64,000 nt of DNA from Rubrobacter_A sp965214435 (GTDB lineage Bacteria > Actinomycetota > Rubrobacteria > Rubrobacterales > Rubrobacteraceae). The DNA lies in the NCBI GenBank assembly GCA_965214435.1, contig OZ243960.1, positions 1,922,001-1,986,000 of the forward strand, written 5' to 3'. Within the stretch, counting starts at the first letter, position 1. Every line of letters begins with the position of its first letter. The notes beneath the pieces were generated by a model, which saw only the letters and a program-made list of their open reading frames with translations, did not search any database and was not told where the DNA came from. Positions 15,747 through 24,874 of this stretch are shown piece after piece. Position numbers and translations under genes: made by a program.

Positions 15747-16400
15747 TTGGACGAAAAGGTAGACATCCTGGACTCTTCCGGAGAGCCGACCGGTGAGGTC
15801 GTCTGGAAGAGCGAGGCCCACCGCCGGGGCCTCTTTCACCGGTGCTTTCACTGCTGGATCTCGACTCCCGGAGACGCCGGGGGTAGTTCCGGCGGGCCGC
15901 CGTACCTGCTCGTCCAGCGCCGCGCCGCCGCGAAAGAGACCTGGCCCGGCAAGCTGGATGTAACCGCCGCCGGACACCTTGCCTCCGGCGAAACCACCTT
16001 CGACGGGCTGCGGGAGGTAGAAGAAGAGCTCGGCTTACAAGTAAATCCCCGGGACCTGATACCGCTCGGGACCCGCAAAGTCGAGCAGGATATACCTGGC
16101 GGCTGCGACCGGGAGTTCCACGACGTCTTCCTGCTGGTCTCACCTCTCCAGCCAAAAGACCTCCGTCTCCAGAAAGAAGAGGTCGCCGCCATACTGTGGC
16201 TAGATCTCCAGTTCGTAGAGCTTCTCTACGCCGGAGAAAGCGTCCCGGCCAGGGAGTGGGAGTACGGAAAACAGAATTCCACGACACACCCGGTAAGCCT
16301 CAAAGACTTCGTCCCGAACGACGACCGTTACCTTTTACAAGTCGCCCGGGCGGTACGCGAGGTTCTATCCGGAGAGCCGGTAGCAGGCACCTTTAAATAA
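15747..16400 (+). CDS. NUDIX hydrolase, isopentenyl-diphosphate-isomerase-like subgroup
   Basis: A 217-residue NUDIX protein starting DEKVDILDSSGEPTGEV, the typical opening of the YfcD/IDI-like subgroup. It continues with FHRCFHCWI, VQRRAAAKETWPGKLDVTAAGH and a NUDIX helix (GLREVEEELG). The box is shifted toward the IDI-like form (HLASGETTFDGLREVEEELG). The substrate is unknown; isomerase activity is unlikely without the full IDI architecture. The TTG start has no ribosome binding site, but TACGCT sits eight bases upstream, consistent with a leaderless message. Confidence 0.82.
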   Translation: MDEKVDILDSSGEPTGEVVWKSEAHRRGLFHRCFHCWISTPGDAGGSSGGPPYLLVQRRAAAKETWPGKLDVTAAGHLASGETTFDGLREVEEELGLQVNPRDLIPLGTRKVEQDIPGGCDREFHDVFLLVSPLQPKDLRLQKEEVAAILWLDLQFVELLYAGESVPAREWEYGKQNSTTHPVSLKDFVPNDDRYLLQVARAVREVLSGEPVAGTFK

Positions 16401-16402
16401 AG

Positions 16403-16427
16403 CCGCGGACCGAGGATCGGACCGCGG
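16403..16427. terminator. bidirectional terminator-like hairpin
   Basis: CCGCGG-A-CCGA, loop GGA, TCGG-A-CCGCGG: ten base pairs with one A/A mismatch. It lies between the convergent NUDIX gene and the gene ending at 16445. Confidence 0.5.
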
Positions 16428-16444
16428 ATAAAACCGGAACTCGG

Positions 16445-16951
16445 CTATCTCCCGAGAGCACCCGTTGCTTCTTCCACCTGCCGGGTTGCAAGCCCTACCC
16501 TCCACGACACTCCTCGCGCGTCCCGGAGCGTGTTCTCCTCGTGGATTTCTGTGAGACCTCCGGTTCCCGCTTCGATGCCGGCCCCGAAAGCCCGCGCGGC
16601 CCCGATTGCCAGGTGGGCGGCCGCGGCGGCTTGCGGTACCCTCTCTTCCGGTAGCTCCGGCAGCGCGCAGGCCGTCAGGTTCGCCAGGTCCGCGCAGCAC
16701 AGCGCCCCATCGACTAAAGCATCCACCGGCGCGGGCTCGTGTCCGGCTTTCGCCAGGGATTCCAACTGCTTCTCCAGGTCTTGTGCCAGCCCCCGTACTA
16801 CCTCCATGTACGGTCCGTTCGCGTCCTCGGGTATCTGCCGGCACGCTTTTGCGAGCAGGCCAGCCGCCAGGGCTCCGGCAGCTCCCGCCGAGACTCTGGT
16901 AGCCTCCAGGGTCTCCGCTATACTGCTGTCCGGTTTCTCCGGGGTGTTCAT
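16445..16951 (-). CDS. alanine-rich helical protein, possibly cyclodeaminase-like
   Basis: A 168-residue protein, almost all predicted helix and rich in Ala, Glu and Leu (AGALAAGLLAKACRQ, VDALVDGALCCADLANL, AAAAHLAIGAARAFGAGIEA). The spacing of small-residue helices resembles the formiminotransferase-cyclodeaminase/cyclohydrolase helical fold, but diagnostic residues were not identified. ATG start at 16951. The neighbours give no functional hint. Treated as a conserved hypothetical. Confidence 0.6.
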   Translation of the reverse strand: MNTPEKPDSSIAETLEATRVSAGAAGALAAGLLAKACRQIPEDANGPYMEVVRGLAQDLEKQLESLAKAGHEPAPVDALVDGALCCADLANLTACALPELPEERVPQAAAAAHLAIGAARAFGAGIEAGTGGLTEIHEENTLRDARGVSWRVGLATRQVEEATGALGR

Positions 16952-16995
16952 GGTTGGTAGTTTACTATCCTTCCGGGAAAGCCTGTATGGCGGAG

Positions 16996-17843
16996 TCAGT
17001 GTGGCTCGACGTGGCGGTAGCGGGCCACAAAGAACATAAAAACCGCGTAGGCGGCGAACCCGAAGGCTGCGGCGCCGAGCAGGTAGGGACCGAAGGGTTG
17101 GCTAGCCAGGGTAGCGAGCGCGCCCCCGAGACCCCGGGTCTCGCTCGGGTCCGCCTGGTAGGCGGCCAGGATCACGAACGCTCCGGCGACGCCGATGATC
17201 AGGGCGCGGGCCGTGGTGCCCAGAGACCCGGCAATCATGGTCCAGCGCCTCTCGCCCCGGCTCATCTCCTCTAGCTTCAACTCGTCCCGGAACTTCAGGT
17301 TTATGGCCGCGTAGAACTGATAGAGACCGACGCCCAAGACGACCAAGCCGACCACCGCTACCAGTAACTGGCCGAAAGGCTGGGCCAAGACCTGAGCCGT
17401 CAGGTCGTCCTTGGCGTCGCTGCCGCCTGCCGGGTCGAACGCTTCCTGGGCGGCGACAAAGGCCAGGGTGCCGTGTAGAACACCGCTTCCAGCGTAGCTC
17501 GAGCGCCGGATCAGGCCGGTCGCGTCCCGGCCCTTGTCCTCCGGGTCCATGATGCCCTGCACGAGTTTCCACAGCGCGTACCCGATCAGCCCGGCCGCCA
17601 GTACGAGCAGCAGAACCCTCCCGAAAGGCTGGGCGCCGATGCTCTGCATCACCCCGCCACCGCCGGTAGTCAGGCCGCCGAACCCGAGCGACTCGCGGGC
17701 GGCCAGCAACCCGATGGCCGCGTAGAAAACACCCTTTGCCACATAGCCGGAGCGGGCCACCCCTTTATCCAAGGGCTGGCCTTGCGCGCCGCTTTCTCCG
17801 CGTGCTCCCTGGCTTCCCGGGGAGACGAAACCTTCTTTGCCAC
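16996..17843 (-). pseudogene. DUF1206 membrane protein gene with a one-base frameshift near its start
   Basis: The open frame from a TTG at 17772 encodes three copies of a two-helix DUF1206 unit (YVAKGVFYAAIGLLA, SYAGSGVLHGTLAFVA, TTARALIIGVAGAFVI), each followed by a QPFG motif. The natural N-terminus lies in another frame: GTG at 17843 with AGGGAG upstream gives MAKKVSSPREAREHAEKA then RKASPWIKG. Adding one G to the G4 run (plus-strand CCCC at 17760-17763) joins this to VARSGYVAKG in frame. The in-frame TTG lacks a ribosome binding site. Either a real inactivating or phase-variable deletion, or a sequencing error in a homopolymer. The rest of the protein is intact. Confidence 0.72.
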
Positions 17844-17987
17844 GCGCCGGTTCTCCCTGCTAACTCTGTTTACGTCCGCTACTCTATACGCGCCGGATGC
17901 CCGATGTAAACCTGTACGGAGTTCTCTTTTGCAGTACGTTTGTGAGAAACAGCCCGGGTTTGACCGGCAAGAACATCTCCGGCGCGA

Positions 17988-17999
17988 TATATTAGCGGC
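17988..17999 (+). promoter_or_regulatory. -10 element giving a leaderless nadE message
   Basis: TATATT at 17988-17993 lies six bases before the ATG at 18000, so transcription should begin at or next to the start codon. No ribosome binding site is present. TTGACC at 17960 is too far (22-base spacer) to be a good -35. Confidence 0.5.
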
Positions 18000-19748
18000 A
18001 TGAGAGTTGCGCTGGCCCAGATCAATACGACCGTCGGAGATATCTGGGGTAATGCCGAGAAGGCGGCCGATACGCTCCGCCGGGCGGTGGACGAAGGGGC
18101 GGAACTCGTCGCGTTTCCCGAACTTACTCTGACAGGCTACCCGCCGGAAGACCTTCTCCTGCGCCCGAGCTTTATAGAAGACAACCTCACGGCCACCGAA
18201 GAGTTCGCCCGGCAAGTCCCGGAAGGCGTGGCCGCCGCGGTCGGTTTCGTAGACCTCGACGTGGACCTCTTTAACGCCTGCGCCGTCGCCTCGGGCGGGG
18301 AGATCCTCTACCGCTATCACAAGCGTTACCTGCCGAACTACGGCGTCTTTGACGAGAACCGCTACTTCCGCGAGGGCGCGGGAAGCCAGACTCTAAGCTT
18401 CGGGCCGTCGGTCGTCGGTGTAAACGTCTGCGAGGACATCTGGTACCCGGGAGGACCGGCCCGGGAGCAGTCTCTGGGCGGGGCGAGCGTATTGCTCAAC
18501 ATCTCGGCCTCCCCGTACCACCGTTTGAAGGGCGCTTCCAGAGAACGCATGCTGAGCGTCCGGGCCTCGGACTACGGGTGCTACGTGCTGTTCTGCAACC
18601 TCGTCGGCGGCCAGGATGAGCTGGTCTTTGACGGGCACTCGGTGGTCTTTGGTCCGGACGGGCGGCTACTGGCTCGGGCAAAGCAGTTCGAGGAGGACCT
18701 CTTATTCGTGGACTTGCATCCGGAGGAAGCCCTGATCCGGCGTCTACACGACCCCCGGCCCCGCAAGGAGAATCCCGACACCCCCGTAGAAGTCACGCCG
18801 GTCCCCGGCTACGAGCCGAGAGGGCTCCCGAGAGACGCCGAGGAGCCCCGCACCGAAGAACTACTCTCCGAAGAAGGCGAGGTGCTCGGCGCGCTGGTCC
18901 TGGGTCTCGGGGACTACTGGAAAAAGAACGGCTTCTCGCGGACGGTGCTCGGGCTCTCCGGCGGCATCGACTCCGCGCTCGGGGCGGCGGTCGCCGCCCG
19001 GGCCCTCGGCCCCGAGAACGTGACCGGCGTCCTCATGCCGAGCCGCTACACCTCCGAGGGGAGCAACACCGACGCCAAGGCGCTAGCTAAGAACCTAGGC
19101 ATAGACACCCAGGAGGTCGCCATAGGCCCGGCCTTCGACGCCTACCGCGAGATGCTCGAACCGGCGTTCAAGGGGTTGCCGGAGGACGTGACCGAGGAGA
19201 ACTTGCAGTCCCGTATCCGGGGTGACATCCTGATGGCGCTATCCAATAAGTTCGGCTGGGTGGTGCTCTCGACCGGGAACAAGAGCGAGGGCAGCGTGGG
19301 TTACTCGACGCTCTACGGCGACACCGCAGGCGGGTTCTCGGTGATCCGGGACGTCCCCAAGACCCTCGTCTACCGCGTGAGCCGGTACATAAACGAGGTC
19401 GAGGGCCGCGAGGTCATCCCGGAGACCATTCTGACCAAAGAACCTTCCGCCGAGCTAAAGCCCGACCAGCGCGACGTGGATTCCCTACCGCCCTACGAGA
19501 CCCTGGACCCGATCCTCGAAGCTTACATCGAGAACGACATGGGTATCGGCGAGATAGTAGCCGCCGGCTTTAACGAGGAAGACGTCCGGCAGGTGGTGAA
19601 ACTAGTGGACCGAGCCGAGTACAAGCGCCGCCAGGTCCCAATAGGTATCAAGGTCACGGGCCGCGCCTTCGGCCGGGACCGCCGGATGCCGATAGTAAAC
19701 CGTTACGACGAGAGTACCGAACATCCGAACGGTCGTCCAAGCCCTTAG
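18000..19748 (+). CDS. nadE: glutamine-dependent NAD+ synthetase
   Basis: Two-domain enzyme of 582 residues making NAD+ from deamido-NAD+, ATP and glutamine. The N-terminal nitrilase-type glutaminase has Glu in FPELTLTGYPPEDL, Lys in YHKRYLPNYGVFDE and the nucleophile Cys in NVCEDIWYP. The C-terminal ATP-pyrophosphatase domain starts with LGLSGGIDSALGAAV (SGGxDS near residue 320) and contains LSTGNKSE and YGDTAGGF. Length fits the short fused NadE form rather than the longer mycobacterial type. The ATG at 18000 appears leaderless. It is a monocistronic unit. Confidence 0.93.
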   Translation: MRVALAQINTTVGDIWGNAEKAADTLRRAVDEGAELVAFPELTLTGYPPEDLLLRPSFIEDNLTATEEFARQVPEGVAAAVGFVDLDVDLFNACAVASGGEILYRYHKRYLPNYGVFDENRYFREGAGSQTLSFGPSVVGVNVCEDIWYPGGPAREQSLGGASVLLNISASPYHRLKGASRERMLSVRASDYGCYVLFCNLVGGQDELVFDGHSVVFGPDGRLLARAKQFEEDLLFVDLHPEEALIRRLHDPRPRKENPDTPVEVTPVPGYEPRGLPRDAEEPRTEELLSEEGEVLGALVLGLGDYWKKNGFSRTVLGLSGGIDSALGAAVAARALGPENVTGVLMPSRYTSEGSNTDAKALAKNLGIDTQEVAIGPAFDAYREMLEPAFKGLPEDVTEENLQSRIRGDILMALSNKFGWVVLSTGNKSEGSVGYSTLYGDTAGGFSVIRDVPKTLVYRVSRYINEVEGREVIPETILTKEPSAELKPDQRDVDSLPPYETLDPILEAYIENDMGIGEIVAAGFNEEDVRQVVKLVDRAEYKRRQVPIGIKVTGRAFGRDRRMPIVNRYDESTEHPNGRPSP

Positions 19749-19759
19749 AGTAGCTTTGT

Positions 19760-20593
19760 CTAAGCCATGTCCCGCTGCCGGAACAGGATCACCGCCAATA
19801 CGAGGAACACGACGGTGTAAGCTCCGAGTACCAGCGCGGCCTGTGTTGCGTCCACGTTCTCTCCCGGAACGGCCAGGAACTGGGGAACATTGCCGAGAGA
19901 CTCAGAAAGGTCTAGCGAGTTTTTTGCCGGGAGGGCCTTACCAATGTCTTGTACGGTGTCACTCTGGGTCGCAAGACCGATAAACAGGTTCTCCAGGACC
20001 AGTAAGTAGACCAGTCCGAGCCCGATAGCCAGTGCCGTTCCCCGGAACAGCGTCGCGAGAAAGATACCCATGGCCGCGAAAGTACCCAGGATCAACCATC
20101 CAACGCCTATCGCCTGCAGCCAGTCCCCAAACGACGGCCAGTTTATGGTGGCGTCCTCGGCGTTCGCTATCAGGTAGCTGCTCACCACGCCGAGCGCAAG
20201 TACGGCTAGTACGAAGATTAGCAAGATAACCGCTACCGCGGCGATCTTACCGGCGAATATCGAGAGTCGGCCCGGTTTCTGGGTGAGAGTGGTCTTTACC
20301 GTCTCCCAGCCATACTCACTGCCGACCGTGAGCGCACCTAGGATGAGCGCGAGCGCGCTACCAAAGTTAGCCAAGCTACCGACTACGTTGACCAGCACAC
20401 TCTCCGGCAAGACGTACTGCAGGACAGCCTCCTGGAAACCTGGCGGCTGCCCCTGCTGAGAGGTATTGACGGTAAATATGTAGTTGAACACGTAGCCGAA
20501 GAGTGCGACCGCGGCCACGAGGATCAACAGCAGTACCCACGTCGCCGGCCGTTTGCGGAGTTTTAGCGTCTCCGCCCCGAAGCTGGCTCCCAT
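19760..20593 (-). CDS. ABC-2 type transporter permease
   Basis: Integral membrane permease of 277 residues with about six helices (ATWVLLLILVAAVALFGYVF near residue 22; the last near 255). It has an ABC-2 layout with a long extracytoplasmic loop after helix 1. The ATG at 20593 lies one base after the ATPase stop and has GGAAGGAG upstream; a longer GTG frame overlaps the ATPase. With the preceding ATPase it forms a two-component exporter. Bacitracin/antibiotic-type or lipid substrates are typical of the family; none can be assigned. Confidence 0.82.
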   Translation of the reverse strand: MGASFGAETLKLRKRPATWVLLLILVAAVALFGYVFNYIFTVNTSQQGQPPGFQEAVLQYVLPESVLVNVVGSLANFGSALALILGALTVGSEYGWETVKTTLTQKPGRLSIFAGKIAAVAVILLIFVLAVLALGVVSSYLIANAEDATINWPSFGDWLQAIGVGWLILGTFAAMGIFLATLFRGTALAIGLGLVYLLVLENLFIGLATQSDTVQDIGKALPAKNSLDLSESLGNVPQFLAVPGENVDATQAALVLGAYTVVFLVLAVILFRQRDMA

Positions 20594-20594
20594 C

Positions 20595-21542
20595 CTACTC
20601 GTCTCCTTCCCGTGGTTCTTCACCGGTAAGCTCCAGAAAGACTTCTTCCAGGGACTGTCCGGCGACCCGCAGTTCGCTCACCCGCAGTCCCGCCTCTACC
20701 AGTTTGGCGTTGATCTCCGCCGCCTCGGCGTCGGCTGCGATGTGGAGTACACCGTCCGAAACCCGGACCTCTTCGACGCCGGAGAGCTTTTCGACGATGC
20801 GGCGGGCCTCTTCCGCGGGCTCGGCCCGTACTACGACCTCTTCCCGGCCCCGCAACTCGGCGACCGTACCTTCGGCGACCAGACCGCCCTCCCGGATAAC
20901 GCCCACCCGGTCGCAGATCTGCTCCACCTCCCCGAGCATGTGGCTGGAGAGCAGCACGGTCCTCTCGCCCTGCCCAAGCCTCCTGATGAGATCCCGCATG
21001 TCGGCCATGCCCTTCGGATCAAGACCGTTTGTCGGCTCGTCCAGGATCAAGAGTTCCGGGTCTTTTAAAAGGGTCGCCGCCACCCCGAGCCGCTGCTTCA
21101 TACCTAGCGAGTATTTCTTGAACTTGTCCTTGGCCCGCCCGGAAAGCTCTACCGTTTCCAGAACTTCCGAGATGCGGTTTCTCTGAGCCCCGGAGTAGCT
21201 AGCCATTACCCGCAGGTTGTCCCGGCCCGAGAGGTAAGGGTAGAAGGCGGGGGACTCGACCAGAGCACCGACCCGCTCAAGCGTCTGCGGCGCGCCCGGC
21301 GTCCGCCCGAGCACGCTCGCGGTACCCGACGACGGCTTTATAAGGCCGAGTAGCATCCGCAAGGTGGTCGTCTTGCCGGCCCCGTTAGGCCCCAGAAAAC
21401 CGTAGACTTCACCCCGGCGCACGTGCAAGTCCAGGTCGTCGACGGCGGTTATCTTCGACCCGTAACGTTTGGTCAGCCCGCTGGTCTCGACCAGGGTCTC
21501 TACGGAGGTCTCCTGGCGGCTCTCTTGTGAAGACTCTGTCAC
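20595..21542 (-). CDS. ABC transporter ATP-binding protein (DRA/CcmA type)
   Basis: ATPase of 315 residues: Walker A (GFLGPNGAGKTTTLRMLLGL), Q-loop region (ALVESPAFYPYLSG), signature (KKYSLGMKQRLGVA), Walker B (LLILDEPTNGLDPKG), H-loop (LLSSHML) and a C-terminal regulatory extension (about residues 225-315). GTG at 21542 is chosen because AAAGGAG lies seven bases upstream; the longer frame crosses an AT-rich leader (21545-21650). It pairs with the permease one base downstream. A sensor kinase lies immediately upstream, which may regulate the exporter. Confidence 0.9.
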   Translation of the reverse strand: MTESSQESRQETSVETLVETSGLTKRYGSKITAVDDLDLHVRRGEVYGFLGPNGAGKTTTLRMLLGLIKPSSGTASVLGRTPGAPQTLERVGALVESPAFYPYLSGRDNLRVMASYSGAQRNRISEVLETVELSGRAKDKFKKYSLGMKQRLGVAATLLKDPELLILDEPTNGLDPKGMADMRDLIRRLGQGERTVLLSSHMLGEVEQICDRVGVIREGGLVAEGTVAELRGREEVVVRAEPAEEARRIVEKLSGVEEVRVSDGVLHIAADAEAAEINAKLVEAGLRVSELRVAGQSLEEVFLELTGEEPREGDE

Positions 21543-21651
21543 GAGCGTTCTCCTTTCGATCGCTAGAGGTATTTTCTCACTAACTTCGGGCATGTCTAAT
21601 ATGACCTGAAAGATACATCCAAATAGCACATATGAGCAGGTAACATACATT

Positions 21652-23286
21652 TCAAATATGTGGGCTATGTCTTTTCTGTCGCCGGTCGAAGCGGAGTTGG
21701 ACCGTGGTCCCGGCGCCGGGACGGGAGATGACGTCTAGGTTGGCGCCGGCTTCTCCGGCGCGTTGGCGGAGAAACTTCAAGCCGAGGCCGGGGACTGGTT
21801 TGCGGGGGTCGAAGCCGCGGCCGTCGTCCCGGACGCGCAGGAGTAGGACGCCGCCCACTTGCCGGGATTCCAGGTACAGGTTCCGGGCGCCGGAGTGCTT
21901 TGCGACGTTCCAGAAAGCCTCGGTGGCAAAGCGGTTTGCGGTGGCGGACTCTTCAGGACTCAAGCTTTCGAGTGGGACCCGGAGGTCTGCGTGGGTCTTT
22001 ATACCGAAGTACTCCTCGAACCTGGAGAGCCGGTGCCGCAGAAAGTCGCCGAGGCTCCTGGAGGGTGTGTGGTCGAGGTTCCAGAGCTCATCGTAAGGTT
22101 GGGATACCCGGTATTCGGTTTCGCGGGCGGCGGAGAGCGCCCGGCCGAGGTTCTCGCGGGTAGCCCGGCTGTTGCCCCGGCGCTCCGCTTCGGCGGCGGC
22201 GGAGAGTGTAAGGGAGATGCCGTGCACGCTCTGCTTTACAGAGTCGTGCAGGTCGTAGAGTATGCGGCCCTGTTCGAGCCTGCGGGCTTCTTGCTGCTGT
22301 TCGCGGTTCATCCGTTGGTTTACAAAGGAGACGAGGGACACGCGCAGAGCCGCGTAGAGGAGGAGCGCGGCGCAACCCGCGAGGACGTAGGCCGGCAGCG
22401 GCGGGTTCAACGCGCCCCATACGAGCAGTACGCTGAAGTGGACCAGGGGTGAGAGCGGACCGAACCAGAACAAGAAAGTCCTCCAGGGGCTGATGCGGTT
22501 GTGGGGCTCGAAGCTCGTCGGGACCGCCCGGAGCGCAGCGAGGCCGAGAAAGAGGATTCCGAGCGCGGCCAACATCTCGGGCCAGCGCCCGATCTCATAC
22601 GGTCCCCCGTTGATGCCGGACAGGTAGATCGCGTCCGCTACCAGCAGGCTCGTGAAGCCTAGAGAAAGCGCCCCGGCATATGGCGGCTTGCGGGACGCCG
22701 AGAACGTCACGAGCGCGAAAAATAGCAGCGCCGCATCGAACACCGGCCGGGCGAGAACGGCAATTGATTCCCGGCCGGTGAGCAGTCCGGCGGAGACCGC
22801 CGGATCGAGTACGAAGTAGTAGATCCCCACCCCGACGGAAAGCATGATGCCCAAAGAGTCCAGCGCCCAGACCCCGGAAATCCTGCGGGCTGTAATGCTT
22901 ACGAGCAATAACAGAGTCCCGAAGAGCAGGGCGTAAGATACCAAATACAATGCCTGCGGTAAGAGCACGCCACCCGCGGCGGTGGTTGTGTCCCGGAGCG
23001 CGAGCCAGACCAGAAAACCGGCAAAGCGGACTAGCAGACCGGCTCCGAGCATACCCCAGAAGATCTTCTCCGCCTTCTCCGCAGTATTTGAGAAGGCGAG
23101 CATCAGAGTGGTCGCGGCACCCGCGGCGCACGTCCAATAGATAACGCCCGCCACCACGTCCCGTCCCGTGGAGTCTCCGGCCAGACTGGCGAATACCACC
23201 GCGGCGACCGCCCATACGGCTAAAGTTACGAGAGAGACTCGAGGATCAGCGAGTATTTTGTATGACTTCGTGGATGAATGTTCCAC
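21652..23286 (-). CDS. membrane sensor histidine kinase, NarL-partner (HisKA_3) type
   Basis: A 544-residue kinase with about ten hydrophobic segments filling residues 15-330. A HisKA_3 H-box (LYDLHDSVKQSVHGISL; His near residue 357) and an HATPase domain (WNVAKHSGARNL, DDGRGFDP, GLGLKFLRQRA) follow. Kinases of this class normally pair with a LuxR/NarL-type regulator, but none is adjacent, so it is an orphan in this window. The 3' end lies two bases beyond the longest ATPase frame, on the same strand. A link to the ABC exporter is plausible by position only. Confidence 0.87.
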   Translation of the reverse strand: MEHSSTKSYKILADPRVSLVTLAVWAVAAVVFASLAGDSTGRDVVAGVIYWTCAAGAATTLMLAFSNTAEKAEKIFWGMLGAGLLVRFAGFLVWLALRDTTTAAGGVLLPQALYLVSYALLFGTLLLLVSITARRISGVWALDSLGIMLSVGVGIYYFVLDPAVSAGLLTGRESIAVLARPVFDAALLFFALVTFSASRKPPYAGALSLGFTSLLVADAIYLSGINGGPYEIGRWPEMLAALGILFLGLAALRAVPTSFEPHNRISPWRTFLFWFGPLSPLVHFSVLLVWGALNPPLPAYVLAGCAALLLYAALRVSLVSFVNQRMNREQQQEARRLEQGRILYDLHDSVKQSVHGISLTLSAAAEAERRGNSRATRENLGRALSAARETEYRVSQPYDELWNLDHTPSRSLGDFLRHRLSRFEEYFGIKTHADLRVPLESLSPEESATANRFATEAFWNVAKHSGARNLYLESRQVGGVLLLRVRDDGRGFDPRKPVPGLGLKFLRQRAGEAGANLDVISRPGAGTTVQLRFDRRQKRHSPHI

Positions 23287-23455
23287 TGACCAGCCTTCGG
23301 CGCATAACTACCCTTACATCCTAACAAGCCGGACCCGGTATAACCATGCCTGACGACCGATTGTTTTCAAAGTGCTGGTGGAATCCGCCGGTGAGATCCA
23401 CCGGTAGAGGCGGACGTTCTTGGAGAAGGCTACCCGTTCAGGTTGGGCCGGGCGT

Positions 23456-23695
23456 CTATGTAGCGCGGTCCTGGACTCCGCTGGCCCCGGCGGCTTCGGC
23501 GCAGTGGGCGCAGCAGAAGAATGAGCCGTCGGCTTCCTGGCCGTGCCCGATAACCCGGACGCCGCAGGTGTCGCAGGTCGGGGCGAGCGCGTGGATCGCG
23601 CACTCAAAGCTGTCGAAAGTGTGGGAGCCGCTCCCCGGCATCTCTATGGTGAACGCCTTGTCGTAGTCGTTGCCGCAGACCTCGCACTGGGCCAT
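23456..23695 (-). CDS. small cysteine-rich zinc-ribbon-like protein
   Basis: A 79-residue protein with CEVC near the start, a lone Cys in FECAIHALAP, CDTC in the middle and CCAHCAEA near the C-terminus, plus His residues. The pattern suggests one or two zinc sites of treble-clef or ribbon type. Similar short proteins are frequent in actinobacteria; their function is unknown to me. ATG start at 23695 with GAAAGAGG upstream. It is divergent from the aldo/keto reductase. Confidence 0.72.
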   Translation of the reverse strand: MAQCEVCGNDYDKAFTIEMPGSGSHTFDSFECAIHALAPTCDTCGVRVIGHGQEADGSFFCCAHCAEAAGASGVQDRAT

Positions 23696-23859
23696 CGTGG
23701 AACCTCTTTCCGCAGGTTTTACTACAAGCTTCTGCTAAAAGAGTTCCCGGTAGCCGGGCTTGGGAAACCTGCGGCGGCGGGTAAGTAAGTTGTAAACTCA
23801 GGAAGTGTGTAGGAGTGTAGGAGCAAAGCGCGGCAGAAGCTTTCGCTGGAAGGAGCGGT

Positions 23860-24849
23860 ATGGAGCATCGTAATCTGGGCGGCCAGGGGCTGAGGGTCTC
23901 GGAATTAGGGCTCGGTTGCATGGGGATGAGCGAGTTCTACGGTACCGGGGATGAGGACGAGTCGGTAGCCACCATCCACCGGGCCATAGACCTCGGGGTA
24001 ACGTTTCTCGACACGGCGGACATGTATGGTCCGTTTACCAACGAGCGGCTCGTCGGGAAGGCCATAGCCGACCGGCGGGACTCGGTCACGCTCGCGACCA
24101 AGTTCGGCAACGAGCGGGCCGAGGACGGCACCCGGCTCGGGGTCAACGGTAAACCGGAGTACGTCCGAAAGGCTTGCGACGACTCGCTGCAGCGGCTCGG
24201 CACAGACCACATAGACCTCTACTACCAGCACCGGGTGGACCCCGAAACCCCCATAGAAGACACCGTTGGGGCGATGGCAGAATTGGTCGAGGCCGGCAAG
24301 GTGCGCTTTCTCGGGCTCTCTGAAGCTTCGCCGGATACCATCCGCCGGGCTCACGCGGTACATCCGATCAGCGCTCTGCAGACCGAGTATTCGCTCTTTA
24401 CGCGGGACGTCGAGGACGAGCACCTGCCGGTCTTGCGGGACCTCGGCATAGGTTTCGTCGCTTACAGCCCGCTCGGGCGCGGCTTTTTGACCGGCCAGAT
24501 CAAGAGCCCCGAAGATTTAGCCGAGGGTGACGTCCGGGCGCAGCGGTTTCCGCGATTTGCCGAGGAGAACTTCCGGCAGAACATGCAGCTCGTGGACCGG
24601 ATAGAGGAAATCGCTAACGAGAAAGACGCCACACCTGGGCAGCTAGCGCTCGCGTGGCTCTTGCGCCAGGGCGAGGACATAGTCCCGATACCCGGTACCA
24701 AGCGCCGCAAGTACCTCGAAGAGAACGCCGCCGCAACCGAGATAAAGCTCTCCGACGAAGACCTCTCCCGCATAGAAGAGGCGATGCCCAAAGGTGCGGC
24801 GGCCGGCGGGCGCTACGCCGAGGAGCAGATGCAGACCGTCAATATTTAG
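23860..24849 (+). CDS. aldo/keto reductase
   Basis: NADPH-dependent oxidoreductase of 329 residues, TIM-barrel fold. The N-terminal GLGCMGMSEFYG and the tetrad are visible: Asp in FLDTADMYG, Tyr in the same motif, Lys in ATKFG and His in YYQHRVDP. The C-terminal cofactor motif is PIPGTKRRKYLEEN. It matches the AKR13-like group of soluble reductases for small aldehydes or ketones. ATG with AAGGAG upstream. The next gene starts 25 bases downstream with its own strong ribosome binding site, so it likely heads a redox operon with the AhpD-like and OsmC-like genes. Confidence 0.92.
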   Translation: MEHRNLGGQGLRVSELGLGCMGMSEFYGTGDEDESVATIHRAIDLGVTFLDTADMYGPFTNERLVGKAIADRRDSVTLATKFGNERAEDGTRLGVNGKPEYVRKACDDSLQRLGTDHIDLYYQHRVDPETPIEDTVGAMAELVEAGKVRFLGLSEASPDTIRRAHAVHPISALQTEYSLFTRDVEDEHLPVLRDLGIGFVAYSPLGRGFLTGQIKSPEDLAEGDVRAQRFPRFAEENFRQNMQLVDRIEEIANEKDATPGQLALAWLLRQGEDIVPIPGTKRRKYLEENAAATEIKLSDEDLSRIEEAMPKGAAAGGRYAEEQMQTVNI

Positions 24850-24874
24850 AGGTTGGTAGCTAGGAGGAACTCGC

